Counted from the stretch's first letter, positions 22,699 through 33,976 are shown. The stretch is 64,000 nucleotides of DNA from Misgurnus anguillicaudatus (GCF_027580225.2 NC_073337.2:10241001-10305000); one strand, 5' to 3'. Program-made: numbers and translations. Notes: generated from the sequence alone by a model not told the origin.

Positions 22699-22827
22699 AC
22701 AGATTCAAACTTCTTACTAAAAGTGGCTAAAAAGGACCACTTTAAAGACTGGGTGATAAAAGTAGACACACGAAAAGCTTAATGTAAAGTTTGTAAAACT
22801 ACTATCAAGCTATCAAATATGGGAAAG
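22699..22827 (+). pseudogene. Transposase-like zinc finger relic
   Basis: In one frame with one internal stop, this reads KDHFKDWVIKVDTRKA, stop, CKVCKTTIKLSNMGK. A Trp-containing N-terminus followed by CxxC and SNMG resembles the N-terminal zinc finger of transposase-derived fish proteins. The frame ends at a TAA that is also the flank of the MITE starting at 22,831, so the insertion cut it off. The exact superfamily is uncertain. Confidence 0.45.
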
Positions 22828-22830
22828 TAA

Positions 22831-23182
22831 TGGCATATTCACATGGGGTGTTGGTGTTGTTAGTTGGCAGAGGGTGTGTTTAAAGCATGGCCCTGACGCG
22901 ATCGTCATAGTGACAACAGCGAATCACAGTGAACCGCAACACATGCTCCTATGTTCTCCTGTCTTCCATAAACATAATTGGCTAGCGTATGCACTAGGTC
23001 ATTTACATAGGACGATCGGATTGATGACGCCTGCGTTGGTGCTTGAAAAGTTGAGAAATGTTTAACTTTTGCTACAAGTAATGCCAGTGCTGCAACGCAG
23101 ACGGATCCACAATTCAGTTCGGCAAAGCATTACATCACACATTCAAGGAACTTTAACGTTGATGCCCCATGTGAATGTACCG
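22831..23182. mobile_element. MITE with CATTCACATGGGG ends
   Basis: TGGCATATTCACATGGGG at the left pairs with CCCCATGTGAATGTACCG at the right. TAA flanks both sides, which fits a 3-bp TWA duplication of the PIF/Harbinger kind. It interrupts the zinc-finger relic. No coding sequence is seen. Confidence 0.6.
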
Positions 23183-23406
23183 TAAGAAGAATGTACCAAC
23201 AAAAGTATCATCAAGTGATACTGCTCTACTACAGCCTCCCCATATACAGTAGTTCCAAGAGAACAGCAGTCATCTAATGAACCACGTCCAGCAGTGATAT
23301 ACATTTATTGCTCCCTCAAACAGTCTAAGATGGTCTACAAAAATGTGAAGAAATAAAAAGACTGAATGATGAACTTGATGACAAACAGGAAATCCTCCAG
23401 AGTGTT

Positions 23407-23514
23407 TAAAGAAATAGTTCAGCCAAAAATGACATTAAACCCATGATTTACTCATTTTCAACTATTTTAGAAAATGCCCTAGATCTTTCAGTTTATAAAT
23501 TATAAAGATAGAAA
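23407..23514 (+). mobile_element. Arm of a TTAA-type foldback element, interrupted
   Basis: TTAAAGAAATAGTTCAGCC through AGATCTTTCAG matches the left arm of the element at 32,368-33,972. The match resumes at 25,601 (TATGGGGTCTAC; compare 32,518-32,530). The 2.1 kb between is a later insertion. Confidence 0.6.
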
Positions 23515-23690
23515 GGTTTCCTGCAGGCCGGGGGCGGGACAATTAAAGGGGCGGGGTGCACGTGTCATGAAGAAAATTAAATGAAAATATTTTTATTTAA
23601 AACACAAATTTAATTTTGATGAATCTATGACAGAAAATGAACACATACTAAATTATTAATTAATTAAATGTTTTAAGATACCTCTTACGG

Positions 23691-24891
23691 CAGGGCTAGT
23701 CAACTGGCGGCCCGCGGGCCAAGTGCGGCCCGCCAATCATCTTTATCCGGCCCGCCGGTCACCTTTGGCCGTTTCTCAATCGGAAGGCTGCAGCCTCCGG
23801 AGGTCGCATATGCAGACTGCATTCGTCATCAAGTTTAAGTTAACTGAGCATTACATTCACAAATCATAAGCATATTACAACAATTTACGATTAACTAATA
23901 ATAATAGTCAACTTTATAATTGTTAAAATTCTGAAATAAGCCTTAATGACGTATGCAGCCTGGAAATGCGACCTCCGGAGGCTGCAGCCTTATTGAGAAA
24001 CGACCATAGTCTGATTTAAATTCAGCGTGGTTACTTTTACCTTTCCACTGTACATGACAACACAGAAAGTGGCTGTGTGGGGTGCCAACCATCTGCGGGT
24101 GCGTAATTATCTGATCCAATTCGAGCTTTGGATGCATTAAAGAAAATAAACTTATGCGACTACACCGCATGTGACGCGGCGACCGGAAGTGATGTATTTC
24201 AGTGTTCCAATCAAAACTGTGTGCAAAGTAAAAATTATTAATTATTTTTTGTTTTACTTTATCAGTAACACTTGAATGCTTTAATTACGGGTAAGTAAAT
24301 TATTAACTATACATATATTCGTAGATTAAATGTTCTCTCCCATGACAGATTTACGATTAAACTACATTTTCATGCCACTAGGGGGCGAACTCCCGACAGT
24401 TATATCTGTATGTAATGGACAATGGAAAGGCTGTTTAGCCCATATATCTATAAAATATTAAAAAAGAAAACATGTAGTGCAATTTTAGTCATTAGGAGAA
24501 GACTGGCTATATGTTGTGAATACTTGACATGTAACAATTAATGAAAGTTAAACAGTTATAAACAAAATATGTTTAGGAGTGTTGATCTTTTACACTTTTA
24601 CTATTAACATTTGGCTCTTACATGTTAAACTGCAATTGTTTTAAATATTAATAAAGAATTTCAGTAATTAAAAGGCTTTTAAATTTCAATTTTTTTGAAA
24701 ATGCATGTTTTAATATGTTTTTTCCCCAAATATACTACAACAAAAGTAACAAAAACGACAACAACACACACACATATATATGGTAAAAGTAAAAAATATA
24801 TCAAAAGTAAAAATAGGGGTAAAAGTTTGGCCCGCATCATATTTACAATTTTAAAATCTGGCCCCCGAAGAAAAGTAGTTGAAGACCCCTG
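23691..24891. mobile_element. hAT element with perfect 8-bp target duplication
   Basis: TCTTACGG lies immediately outside both ends (23,683-23,690 and 24,892-24,899). The ends are CAGGGCTAGTCAACT and, in reverse complement, CAGGGGTCTTCAACT. Subterminal GGCCCGC words occur at both ends. There is no transposase frame, so it is non-autonomous. A CTCF-like CCACTAGGGGGCGAAC lies at about 24,376, and a smaller MITE sits at 23,767-24,005. Confidence 0.85.
23767..24005. mobile_element. MITE with GGYCGTTTCTCAAT ends
   Basis: GGCCGTTTCTCAAT at the left and ATTGAGAAACGACC at the right are inverted repeats. Each end also carries the palindrome GGCTGCAGCC with CTCCGGAGG next to it. It lies inside the hAT element at 23,691-24,891. 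Confidence 0.7.
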
Positions 24892-25244
24892 TCTTACGGG
24901 AATAGCTACGTGATAAAATGAAACTAAAGGGTTAATAAACACAAACTGAAGCAGATGTTGTAGAACGTCTGGCGAACGATGATAGTGCGAAGATTGTAAA
25001 AACGGATTATTTTCCACTATTAATTACATTATCTTAAAGGAGTGCTGTAGCATGTAAATAATGCACATAAATAACGTGAACAAGAGCGCTCAACAATTAT
25101 ATCGAATCAACAGGCACGTGCAACCTAGCTAGCAGGTTGCTCAAACAAAAAAATCACTTTAAAATTGCAAGAACTATACTAATACAATAACAGGCTTAAA
25201 TAAACCCAAAACATAAGTCCACTTACAGTTCTCATGGACACGCG

Positions 25245-25477
25245 TTTTATCAACTGGCTGTCCTCCAGACATGACGGACCACGTCTTTATCTCATTTCGG
25301 ACGTGTGGCGCGCGTGCACGCTCACGGTGTGAAACGCGTCCACGCTATTCTCCGAGATGTTTTATCAACTGGCTAGTTATCCTCCAGACTGTGACGGTCC
25401 GGACAACATCTTTCTCATTTCGGCCGTGTGGCACGCGTGCCCGCTCATGGTGTGAAGCGCGTCCGCGCTATTCTCTT
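25245..25477 (+). repeat. 115-bp tandem duplication
   Basis: Two copies, at about 25,245-25,359 and 25,360-25,477, each starting TTTTATCAACTGGCT and carrying CTCATTTCGG, CGTGTGGC and GCGCGTCC words. The CpG-rich content contrasts with the AT-rich surroundings. Confidence 0.7.
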
Positions 25478-25630
25478 GACGGCCTTTTGTGCAGCACATT
25501 TTTTGTATTTTTAATTTTTCTTTGGACAACCTAGTTAAGGCGGTAGGGTTTCCCAGCTTAGGTGGGCCGCCTGAACTACAAAGTGCTTTGGGAAACCCTG
25601 GATATGGGGTCTACTCATGTAACAGTCTTT

Positions 25631-26118
25631 AAATAGGGAAAACATGGTAGTGTTTGGTGGTTTCTAAATTCATCCCTGTTTGGATCCTAAGGAGTAAATG
25701 GGGCTAGGCTATATGCTAGGCTAAACACAGTCACAACGCGCTGTACAAAGATGAAGTGCACGCATTGAAAATAGATAGGTATGTGTTAATTTGTCTAAGT
25801 TGATGTAAAAACATAGTAAAATATTCAAAAACTGTGGTGTAATGACATCTGTGAACAAGTAAGTAAAGCTTGCAAATGGATGGATTTAAATCCTGTCTGG
25901 GGCTGGTGTTTGTCTGTTCAGTGCTCAGCACAACAGCGGCCTATTTTCCCATTCATTATAGTTCATGGAAAATCAGCTTTTCAGTCCGTGAAAGTCTCTT
26001 TCTCTCTCATTGTACCCATCTGTATCTCTCTCATCCCTTAAATGACCTTGTATTAATGAGTGAGTGATCATGAGTCAGTTGGGCTTTCAGTGCGCCTCAC
26101 AGCAAATACACAAACAAT
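25631..26118. other. No gene seen
   Basis: Chance frames on both strands without domains. No element ends recognised. Confidence 0.4.
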
Positions 26119-26131
26119 CCCTCCCTCCCTC

Positions 26132-26170
<39 letters not shown>
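26119..26170. repeat. (CCCT)n and (CA)n microsatellites
   Basis: CCCT repeats of about 16 bp run directly into a CA run of about 36 bp. Confidence 0.9.
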
Positions 26171-26175
<5 letters not shown>

Positions 26176-26247
26176 GCATTCAGTCGGTCGCTCTCACAGA
26201 CACTATTAGCACAGCTCTGGTGAAATAGGAAGCTAAAGTAAGAGAGT

Positions 26248-26321
26248 TATAAAAGAAGTAAATCAGGTGGAATTCAGACGACCTCCAGAAGAGAAACGCC
26301 AAACTTTTTCTCAGACTAAAG
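26248..26321 (+). promoter_or_regulatory. Candidate TATA box and short 5' noncoding exon
   Basis: TATAAAAG at 26,248-26,255 is followed, some 65 bp on, by a strong donor (AAAG then GTAGGT; GT at 26,322). A noncoding first exon of about 40-50 bp ending at 26,321 could fit here. Pleiotrophin genes have upstream noncoding exons, and the first coding exon begins one base before its ATG, so at least one upstream exon must exist. Linking this site to that gene, 28 kb away, is speculative. Confidence 0.2.
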
Positions 26322-26329
26322 GTAGGTAA

Positions 26330-27467
26330 CTTTAAATCTCTGTCAAGAAGCTGAAAGCAGCCGTTACTCTGAATTTATTACGCTAAGCTTGTTTGAGCAA
26401 AACAAGAGATTTGATTTCTAAGAGAATCTTCACACTTGAGCAAATGTCTTAAAAAAGCCACCCAATCCGTCGCTCAGATCTTTCTGTAAAGGATTGTCTT
26501 GTGGTCTTGTTATATCTCAAGTACGCCGGAGGATGAATTGCAGAGATAACTGCGTTTTGTCTGTGGTTCGGGATCTTGAGGCCTTTCTGCTCTCAGCGGC
26601 TGGCCGGTGACAGGTTGACTTAACCGTGTCCCTCTTCTGTCAGGGTTTAGATTGGGCGAAATCTCCTCGTGCGTCAGGGAATACTAAATTACATTGATAT
26701 TTATGGACTTCATACTTTTAAGAGCATCACCTAATCTCAGACGCATTTAAACAACAAATAATTGGATTTAGAGAAAATTGTAATTGGTCACTTTATAACA
26801 CCACAGCTGTGTGTGTGACAATTTTTGTTAACATAAATTACATTGTAATGTAGGACAGTGTATAAACATCAAAGCGTTTCCTTAATAAAGCATTAAAATG
26901 GTTTTTTTGTGGTTCACCTTTTATCTATCTGCCCTTTGCACGTTCGTGTCAGTACGTCCCCTCCAGACGCGAGCGAGAGATAAATCCTGCTAAAGGAAAA
27001 GAGTTTTACCTTCCTCAACATACACATCAGGCTTCTCTCATCTTTGGCTCTCTCTTCTCACCGTGACAGGTAAAAGCCCCGCTGAAAATCTCTGCGGCTC
27101 ACGTCTGCTGTTTTGTGTTGCTTTCTTTTGAAAGCACGTTGTGTTTGGGGGTGTAGTCGACATATTCACTGTTCTTCTACATATAGAGCGTGTGTGTGTG
27201 TGTTCGTTGAAGGGACGTTTTTCCCAGGGTGGTGTGTGAAGTGGGTCGTTCCTGACTGGAATGAGAATCAGCGGGGTGCTTACGACCCCATAAGCTCCGA
27301 GCATCGGGCCTCAACGCCACTGCTGTTGCCATAGTTATCAGTTAACCTATCAACAGGGCTCCTGCTCGACTGAAGAACCACCAGCCGGTCGTTTTTCTCT
27401 CGCTCGGGTCTGGGCTTAAAGAAATGTTCTGGGTTCAATATAACTTAAACTCTATCAACAGAGTCAG
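26330..27467. other. Non-repetitive-looking stretch, no gene seen
   Basis: Mixed composition without transposon ends. GTGACAGGTAAAAG near 27,062 could be a splice donor but has no supported exon. Short GT runs lie near 27,190. This is one of the few stretches of over 1 kb here without obvious repeats. Confidence 0.35.
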
Positions 27468-27796
27468 TAGGGCTGGGTATTGGCAAGGGCCTCTCGATAC
27501 GATACATATCACGATACATGTGTCATGATACAATGTATCATGATATAATACAGTACGTTGCATGTTGCGATACATTGCAATACTTTTTTGCTTTTTTATG
27601 TAAAAAAAAAAAGCTGCAGGTGTTTTTACATTTTCTGCCATTTTCTCACTCCCTCTAACTTCTGAGACATTGGCCGAATGGTTGTATACGGCAGATAACT
27701 GGATAGTGACAACTACAGCAGTGGCAGAGGAGGTCGTTTGACGCACACAGAGGGATTTGATGGTTTTTAAAATATCGATAGTAGAGATCGAAATTA
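27468..27796. mobile_element. hAT element, right end missing
   Basis: TAGGGCTGGGTATTGGCAAG at the left and shared interior words (TTTTCTGCCATTTTCTCACT, GAGACATTGGCCGAATGG) match the intact copy at 45,509-45,862. The match stops within AAATATCGATA, just before a different hAT-like end at about 27,797. Confidence 0.7.
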
Positions 27797-27870
27797 GGGA
27801 TGTTCACCTTGACCGCTTAACCGTTAACCGAAGGTAAGAGTTTATGACCGATTAACATTATCAGTTAAAA
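27797..27870. mobile_element. hAT-like left end (TAGGGATGTTCACC)
   Basis: TTAGGGATGTTCACC followed by CGCTTAACCGTTAACCG and GATTAAC words resembles a hAT terminus. I could not find a right end. It abuts the truncated element before it and may have caused the truncation. Confidence 0.35.
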
Positions 27871-28339
27871 GAAAAAAATATTTGTTAACACAAGGTGCGT
27901 GTCTTCATGAGCCGTCAGACATTTCGCCACTTTTCTATCTTTAATTTGTGAATGTCATGTAAATTACACAAATTATTGCTGTCCTGACGGTCTGATAAAG
28001 TAATCATTTGAATGAGAAATAATTTGTGTGCGTGTTTGGAAGCTGAACGGAGCGTGTTTCCGCGCAAGATGACGCGGTCCGTCTCCGTCTCGCGCACATC
28101 CGGACAGACCTTCGCTGGTCCTGACCATAAACATCTCTCTTTTTTTGCACAAACGGAGAAAGACGCCTCAGGCCATTCAGAAATAGGGGTTTGTTGGCAG
28201 GAACTTCAATTTTTTAGCAAAGCCCTTTTAGTGCACGGAAGATGAATTGAATGACGACGGCGGCCGTACATCATGGTAACAGACTTTACTTGGTTTACCA
28301 AATATAAGGATTTTGACTGAATTTTTGAGCCTATACCTT

Positions 28340-28870
28340 AAAACATTACTCCACTTTCATAAAAAAATCCTTATAATTTACTCACCCCCATGTCATTCAA
28401 GATGTTTATGTCTTTCTTTGTTTAGTCGAGAAGAAATTTTGTTTTTGAGGAAAACTTTCCATGGTTTTTCTCCATAGTGGGCTTTAGTGGACCTCAACAG
28501 TTTACGGTTTCAACGCAGCTTCAAAGGGCTCTACAAACAATCCCAACCGAGGCATAAGGGTCTTATCTAGCAAAACTATTGTCATTTTCACAAAAAAAGT
28601 ACTTTTAAACCACAACTTCTCATCTTGCACTAGCCGTGTAATGCGCCAGCATATGTTTCATAATCCCGTTAAAAGGTCATGCGTTACATATGTGATGTGC
28701 TTTTTTTTGTGGACCATTTTAAACAATAAACTGACACAAAGACATAAAGTAATATCATTACACAGACAACAACGTCTGAACAGTCCTCGTTCTCCACACT
28801 TGTAAACACTGGAGCTATAGTTTCGCATACGTCATGCTGGCGCATCACAAGGCCAGTGCAAGACGAAAAG
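28340..28870 (+). repeat. Dispersed repeat family D, copy 3
   Basis: This copy carries TTAGTCGAGAAGAAAT, TTTGAGGAAAAC, GCATAAGGGTC and CCACAACTTCTCATC in the same order as the other three. It appears the most complete, extending through GTGGACCATTTTAAAC near 28,710. Confidence 0.65.
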
Positions 28871-28879
28871 TTGTCGTTT

Positions 28880-29349
28880 AAAGGGCACCTATTAGACCCA
28901 TTTTTTTCAAGATGTAAAGTGTGGCCAAAATGTTTTGTTGAAGTTTCAGCTTTTTTCAAGGGCGCACAATGCAAAGTTTGTCACAACATGTATGTAGCCC
29001 ATCATGTGTGTGTGGTTCGTAATTTCAAAATAAGTGCCTGCTTCAAATGCGTCTAAAGGGTTTATGATAAAAGAGACACTCGCGTTTGCCTTGCCAGATA
29101 CTTACATAATCTCATGTGTAATCAGAGTTTACTGTTAAGGGAGTGTCTTGCGTGTATTTTGTGAACAGTTTTTATCATAAACGGTTTTGATGCGTGTGCA
29201 GCGGGCACTTATTTTGGCAAGACACGTGATGCACATGGTTCACATGACGCAACAAACACATATTTTGAAAACACGAGTGACATACATGACACTCCAAACA
29301 CACATTTTGAATTTGTTCCCCTCGGAAGAGCAGTCACGAGCCACCACTG
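28880..29349. mobile_element. hAT MITE relative, left end eroded
   Basis: It ends AGTCACGAGCCACCACTG and shares GCACTTATTTT, AAGACACGTGATGCACAT and CCATCATGTGTGTG words with the intact element at 40,658-40,969. The left terminus cannot be placed confidently. Confidence 0.5.
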
Positions 29350-29443
29350 CCCACAGATCATTTATTATTGCTTGACCAAAATGCGCTGTTTTCGTGCCTG
29401 TACCTTTAAATGCAAATGAGCTACAGCTCCTCACTCCCACAAT

Positions 29444-30409
29444 GGCTGTGTCCGAAATTGCATACTGTTACAGTAGGTACTGAATTAGATGACTCCTTGA
29501 CCGTTAAAACAGTAGGTACCCTATAGAATGAATATGGATGGTGTGAATGAATTCGGATGTACAGTACATCCGCCATGTTGATTGATCACATGACCTAAGT
29601 CTTTTAACAAGTTAGTCGTTAACTTGAATGACATTAAACAATGCAATTTAAACACAAGGGACAGCTGTTTAATATATGCATTTGAATAGAGCCACGTTAC
29701 CGCTTCCGGGCATTTTTTTATAAAACAAGTTTTATCATTAATTGTATGCAGTTTATTCAGGTTTGGCATATGATGTTGGCATTGTTTAAGCATTGTTTAA
29801 GTTTCTCCCAATGACAGTTTTTCTCATTTTATTACTAAAAACACCTGCATTGTGTTAAGTGAATGGCAAGCCATGGAAAGACAGTTCAGATTAAATGGTT
29901 AAGTTCATTTCAGCTCTTTAGTGTTAGTTCACTTTAATTTGCTTATAGACAATGATAAATTCCCACATATCTGCAATGCCTTTGATTATTTTATCAACTT
30001 CTCTGATGACACACACACACACACACAGACAAGAGGTGCCTAATCATTTGCGTATTTCACATTTTATCATAAATGTTTTAATGCAGTGATTTGCACTGGT
30101 CTTGGTCTTGACTTGGTCTCGGCCTGTCTTGGTCTTGACTCGGTCTTGACCCTTTAAAGTCTTGTCTCGGTCTCGGCCTGTCTTGGTCATGACTTGGTCT
30201 CGGTTAAGGTGGTCTTGACTACACAACTAATAACTCCTATCCTGGGGGCTCACGGGATAGCAAAGTGTCTATTGTATGAACACTTCGGGAACTTGCCAGA
30301 AGTAGTAGGTCATTTGGGTACTTTTCGCCTACTGTTTTTCAAATACTATGAATTCAGACATACTAGTCGCCTACTATATAGTATAAAATAGGCGGTTTCA
30401 GACGCAGCC
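29444..30409. mobile_element. MITE with GGCTGYGTCYGAAA ends
   Basis: GGCTGTGTCCGAAA at the left and the reverse complement of TTTCAGACGCAGCC at the right match at 12 of 14 positions. TACTGTTACAGTAGGTAC and CCTACTGTTTTTCAAATACT give further pairing. Another repeat (30,083-30,225) lies inside. Confidence 0.6.
30083..30225 (+). repeat. GGTCTTG/GGTCTCGG tandem repeat
   Basis: Irregular repeats of GGTCTTGACTCGGTCTCGG-like units. A minus-strand frame of 60 codons with a repeated DxVKTKTGRD-like pattern is an artefact of the repeat. It may be the core of a small hAT element. Confidence 0.6.
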
Positions 30410-30559
30410 AGGGAATGCTTTCAGTGGCTGTGGGCGGGGCTTTATCAGTGTGACATCACATTAACAAGAGATTCAAAATGGCATGTCTAATGATACTGCT
30501 TTGCTTTAATGGGATTAAAAAAATGACGATCGGGTAGGTTTTTTTCATTGTAGGTTGGT

Positions 30560-30900
30560 TGTGTTCACATACTGCCAACATCCAGACACCTTATAAAAGT
30601 GTATATTGCATAATTGGTGCCCTTTAAAAGTATATGTATTTTTGTTGGTGAAAAGATGATCGTTTTGCTGGACCTTTATGCCTCGATCGGGATCGTTTGG
30701 ATCCCTTTGAGGCTGCATTGAAACTGTAAACTGTAGAGGTCCACTAAAGTCCATGAAGAAAAATCTTGGAATGTTTTTTTCAAAAAGCTTGATATCATCT
30801 CGACTGAACAAAGACAGATAAACATCTTGGAAGACATGGGGGTGAGTAAATGAACAGAATTGTGAAATATTCCTTGCACAATACTTTAAGAAGTGGAGAA
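30560..30900 (-). repeat. Dispersed repeat family D, copy 4
   Basis: Reverse-oriented copy with GGATCGTTTGGATCCCTTTG, CATCTCGACTGAACAAAGA and GACATGGGGGTGAGTAAAT. The minus-strand frames of 120 and 67 codons overlap in different phases and are not conserved in the other copies. Confidence 0.65.
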
Positions 30901-32363
30901 GGGGCATTTCTGTTACTGACTAATAACCTTTTCATTGCCATTAAAGTGAAATGACTAAACATAAGAGCCTGATAAAAAATTCTTAACTTTGAATCCGTGC
31001 AAAGTTACATTCAGTATATCCAATGTTTATTTCCAGCTTCTGTTTTCTAAAGTTTTGTCCGATTTTGTTTTTTACCGGACATTTTCTCTGGTCATCAACA
31101 TTTTACCACAAATGTGTTCAACGGAGCTTAAGCCATACTGAACCCAGAACTATCCATTAAGAATTCACTCAACCGTGAGTTTCCTTATACATAGAAGAGG
31201 CTCTAATGAGAAAATACCAGGAACGAGACGGAAACTGCTCTGAGATCTGTCGGATGCTGGCCGCTTCATCAGTGAAGTTTAATCTCCCATGGGCTTGCCT
31301 GTCTGTGTGGGAACCGGTGGTTATATACACATCCACAGACAAAAGCATACTGGGTAGAGATGGAGGGGGCTGTTGAATTTCTTTCTGTTCTGTTTGATTC
31401 CGTCTTTCACTCGAGCTGTTTGAATCCGTTTTCTCATACGTCGGGTCAGAAAGGTGCGTGAGGCTGACAGAGAGAAACACAAGTGGGTTTGTGTGTGAAG
31501 AACACACAGCGGTCAGATTCTCAGAAGGATGTGCCATGGAAACTCATGCTCGCTTTTTTGCACCAAACTGCTCCTTGAGTGGGAATTTCTGGAAATGTAT
31601 TTCTATACTGAATTCAGAGACTTTAATGTATTTATGTTACTACAGAACACAGCCTGCTCACATATAAACAGTACTTGTTTAGTTGTTTTCGAAAAGCATT
31701 TTTTTTAAACTGAAAGGAGGGTTCAGCGGTACAAATTCTGATTCTGGTCTGGTGTCATTTAGATCAAACTATCTGCTGTGATTGTTAAGTGATATTGTTT
31801 AAAGTCATGAGATTGAGAACTCCCTGAATGTTTGTTTTTCCTCCCCAGACTGAGAGAGATAAAATGACTCCCTTTGAAATAATGAACAATTAATCCATGA
31901 AACCGCTTTTCCCAGCATGCATCTCGCTTGCTCCACTGTGATTGGCTAACCTATTTACAAAGTACAGGTTGTTGCGAGGAGACCAAGTGCAAACGGTCTT
32001 AAATATTGATCCTTCAGAATGTGCCATACGTTACGATGAACCCAGCATGTTAGTAAGCACCCAAGACTCACTTGGTTCTCTCTCTCTCTCTCTTTTTCTC
32101 TCTCTTTCTTTCTCTCTCTCTTTCTTTCTGTTTGTCTGTACCCTTGTCCCTGCGGGAGTGCTGGGTTGTTTGTGTTTGTCTAATGAAGTGAGATGATTGT
32201 CTCTCAGTATGAAGTCACCAGAGACGGAAAGCCAAGCAGCAGTAAGGTAACAGAGTGATTGACAGATGGAGGGAGTGAATGAATACGCACAAGTTCTGTA
32301 AAAAAACACACTAGGCAAGAAGCATCAGTAAAAACTTAAAATCTGCTTAGTTTTTAGCATCAT
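30901..32363. other. No gene seen; CT-rich low complexity at about 32,078-32,130
   Basis: Mostly non-repetitive. A minus-strand frame of 122 codons (31,169-31,537) has no recognisable domain and no supporting splice or promoter signals. The CTCTCT/TTTCTTTC run inside is a microsatellite. Confidence 0.4.
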
Positions 32364-32367
32364 TTAA

Positions 32368-33972
32368 AGGGATAGTTCGGCCAGAAATGATATAAAACGC
32401 ATGATTTACTCACCCCTAAGCTGTCCGAGATGCATATGTCCATCGTTTTTCAAACAAACACATTTTCAGTTATTTTAGAAAACGTTTTAGATCTTTCAGT
32501 TAATTAAATGTAAAGTTATGGGGTCTACGACCTTCAAGTCCAAAAAATGTGCATCCATTCTTCACAAAATAAATCCAAACGGCTCCAGGATGATAAATAA
32601 AGGTCTTTTGAGGGTAATCCGCGCGGTGCTGTTTGTAGAAATATCCATATTTAAAACTTTATAAACCAAAATAACTACCTTCCGGTATAACTACCTTGCC
32701 GTCATCTTATGCTGAGTTTACACCAACCACGTTTTGGGCGTCAAAATCGCGTCTACCGCGCCTAGTTTGCCGCTTGAACACTTTGAATGCATTTGCGCGT
32801 ATAGAGCGGAGTAGACGCGTGGAAAAAGCAAGCATTTGACGCGCGTCAGAGGCAAACTCCGCTTTTTGTTGGAGGGGCAAGTGCTATGCGGTTGTCTGTT
32901 TGCAAGATGACTGATGTTGATTGTGCATTTATCGAGAGAGTAACTAGTTTGTATGTGGTAACCTTACTATAGGGGGAAATAAACAGCGCGAGTCGATAAA
33001 AGTCACGTGACTCAAAAGTGAAATGTGTATTACAGGTTACCAGGTTGCCCGATGTCCTCACTGACACTCTTTCAAGCGAGGTCCTTTTTATTCCTGTCTC
33101 ATCTATAGAAATAAGAACTTGTGTCGTATAGCTCCGGCTTATGGACAATAACAAGCGTTGGTTGAATGAGTGACTCCGGGCGTGCTGCCACCACAGCAGC
33201 AAGCAGGATCCTGATTGGTTAACGCGGCGCGAAATTCCGCCAAAGTTCAAATTTTTCAACTTGGGCGTTAGCCGCAAATTCGCGTGAACCGCAAAATGCA
33301 CAAAAATCACATTCGCGCGTACCGCACACAACGCTCAATTTGCGCCTTTCGCGCGAGCTTCACACGCGAAAGAGGCGGAAACGCGTCTTCCGCGCCGAAC
33401 GCCTCTTCCGCGCCGCGGGACCTCCTGACGCGCGTCAACGCGCCTTCACATTGACTTAACATTGAAATCACTCACGCTTCACGCCTCTACCGCGGTTGGT
33501 GTAAATGCAGCATTAGACTCCTCTGTATTCAGGAGAGAGTATTAGCGTAGTGTACGCACTTTTCTTAGTGACGTATGACAAATTCAGAGGGCTGGGGCTC
33601 AGAGCAGCAGCAGAGTAAAGCTCTGATCTTGAATGCGGATGCGACTAAGATGCCGGCATTACCGGATGCGAGTTATTTTGGTTTATAAAGTTTTAAATGT
33701 GGATATTTCTACAACGAAACTGCACGGATTACCCTCAGAAGACCTTTATTTATCATTGTGGAGCCGTTTGGATTTATTTTGTGAAGGATGGATGCACGCT
33801 TTTTGGACTTCGTGGACCCCATAACTTCACATTTGATTAACTGAAAGATCTAAAACATTTTCTAAAATAACTGAAAATGTCATCATTTGAAAAAAGATGG
33901 ACGTATGCATCTCGGACGGCTTCGGGGTGAGTAAATCATGGGGTTAATATCATTTTTGGCCGAACTATACCT
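32368..33972. mobile_element. TTAA-flanked foldback element with long arms
   Basis: TTAA lies outside both ends (32,364-32,367 and 33,973-33,976). The ends are AGGGATAGTTCGGCCAGAAA and, in reverse complement, AGGTATAGTTCGGCCAAAAA. The arms pair for some 300 bp: TAGATCTTTCAGTTAAT faces ATTAACTGAAAGATCTA, and TATGGGGTCTACG faces CGTGGACCCCATA. The loop holds a separate TTA-flanked insertion. TTAA duplication fits the Kolobok or piggyBac groups. Confidence 0.8.
32710..33512. mobile_element. TTA-flanked CpG-rich MITE
   Basis: TGCTGAGTTTACACCAACC at the left pairs with GGTTGGTGTAAATGCAGCA at the right. TTA flanks both ends (32,707-32,709 and 33,513-33,515), as for PIF/Harbinger elements. The interior is unusually CpG-rich, with runs of CGCG, GCGTC and CGCCTCT. 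The 161-codon minus-strand frame is most likely a by-product of this composition. Confidence 0.75.
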
Positions 33973-33976
33973 TTAA

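Larger units (their letters stand above)
23515..25600. mobile_element. hAT element containing further insertions
   Basis: It starts GGTTTCCTGCAGG and ends GGGAAACCCTG. It splits the foldback arm at 23,407-23,514 from its continuation at 25,601. The flanks GATAGAAA and GATATGGG match at five of eight positions, which fits an old 8-bp hAT duplication. Its internal right part carries a second TAGGGTTTCCCAGC near 25,552 and a 115-bp tandem repeat. It contains the intact hAT at 23,691-24,891. Confidence 0.45.

Noticed and set aside
25271..25534. 87-codon frame with two similar halves
   Set aside because: The similarity reflects the 115-bp tandem duplication inside a hAT element. No protein family recognised.
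31169..31537. 122-codon minus-strand frame in a repeat-poor stretch
   Set aside because: No family resemblance, no splice or promoter support, and composition like its surroundings.
32846..33331. 161-codon minus-strand frame
   Set aside because: It lies within a CpG-rich MITE bounded by TTA duplications. No recognisable domain.
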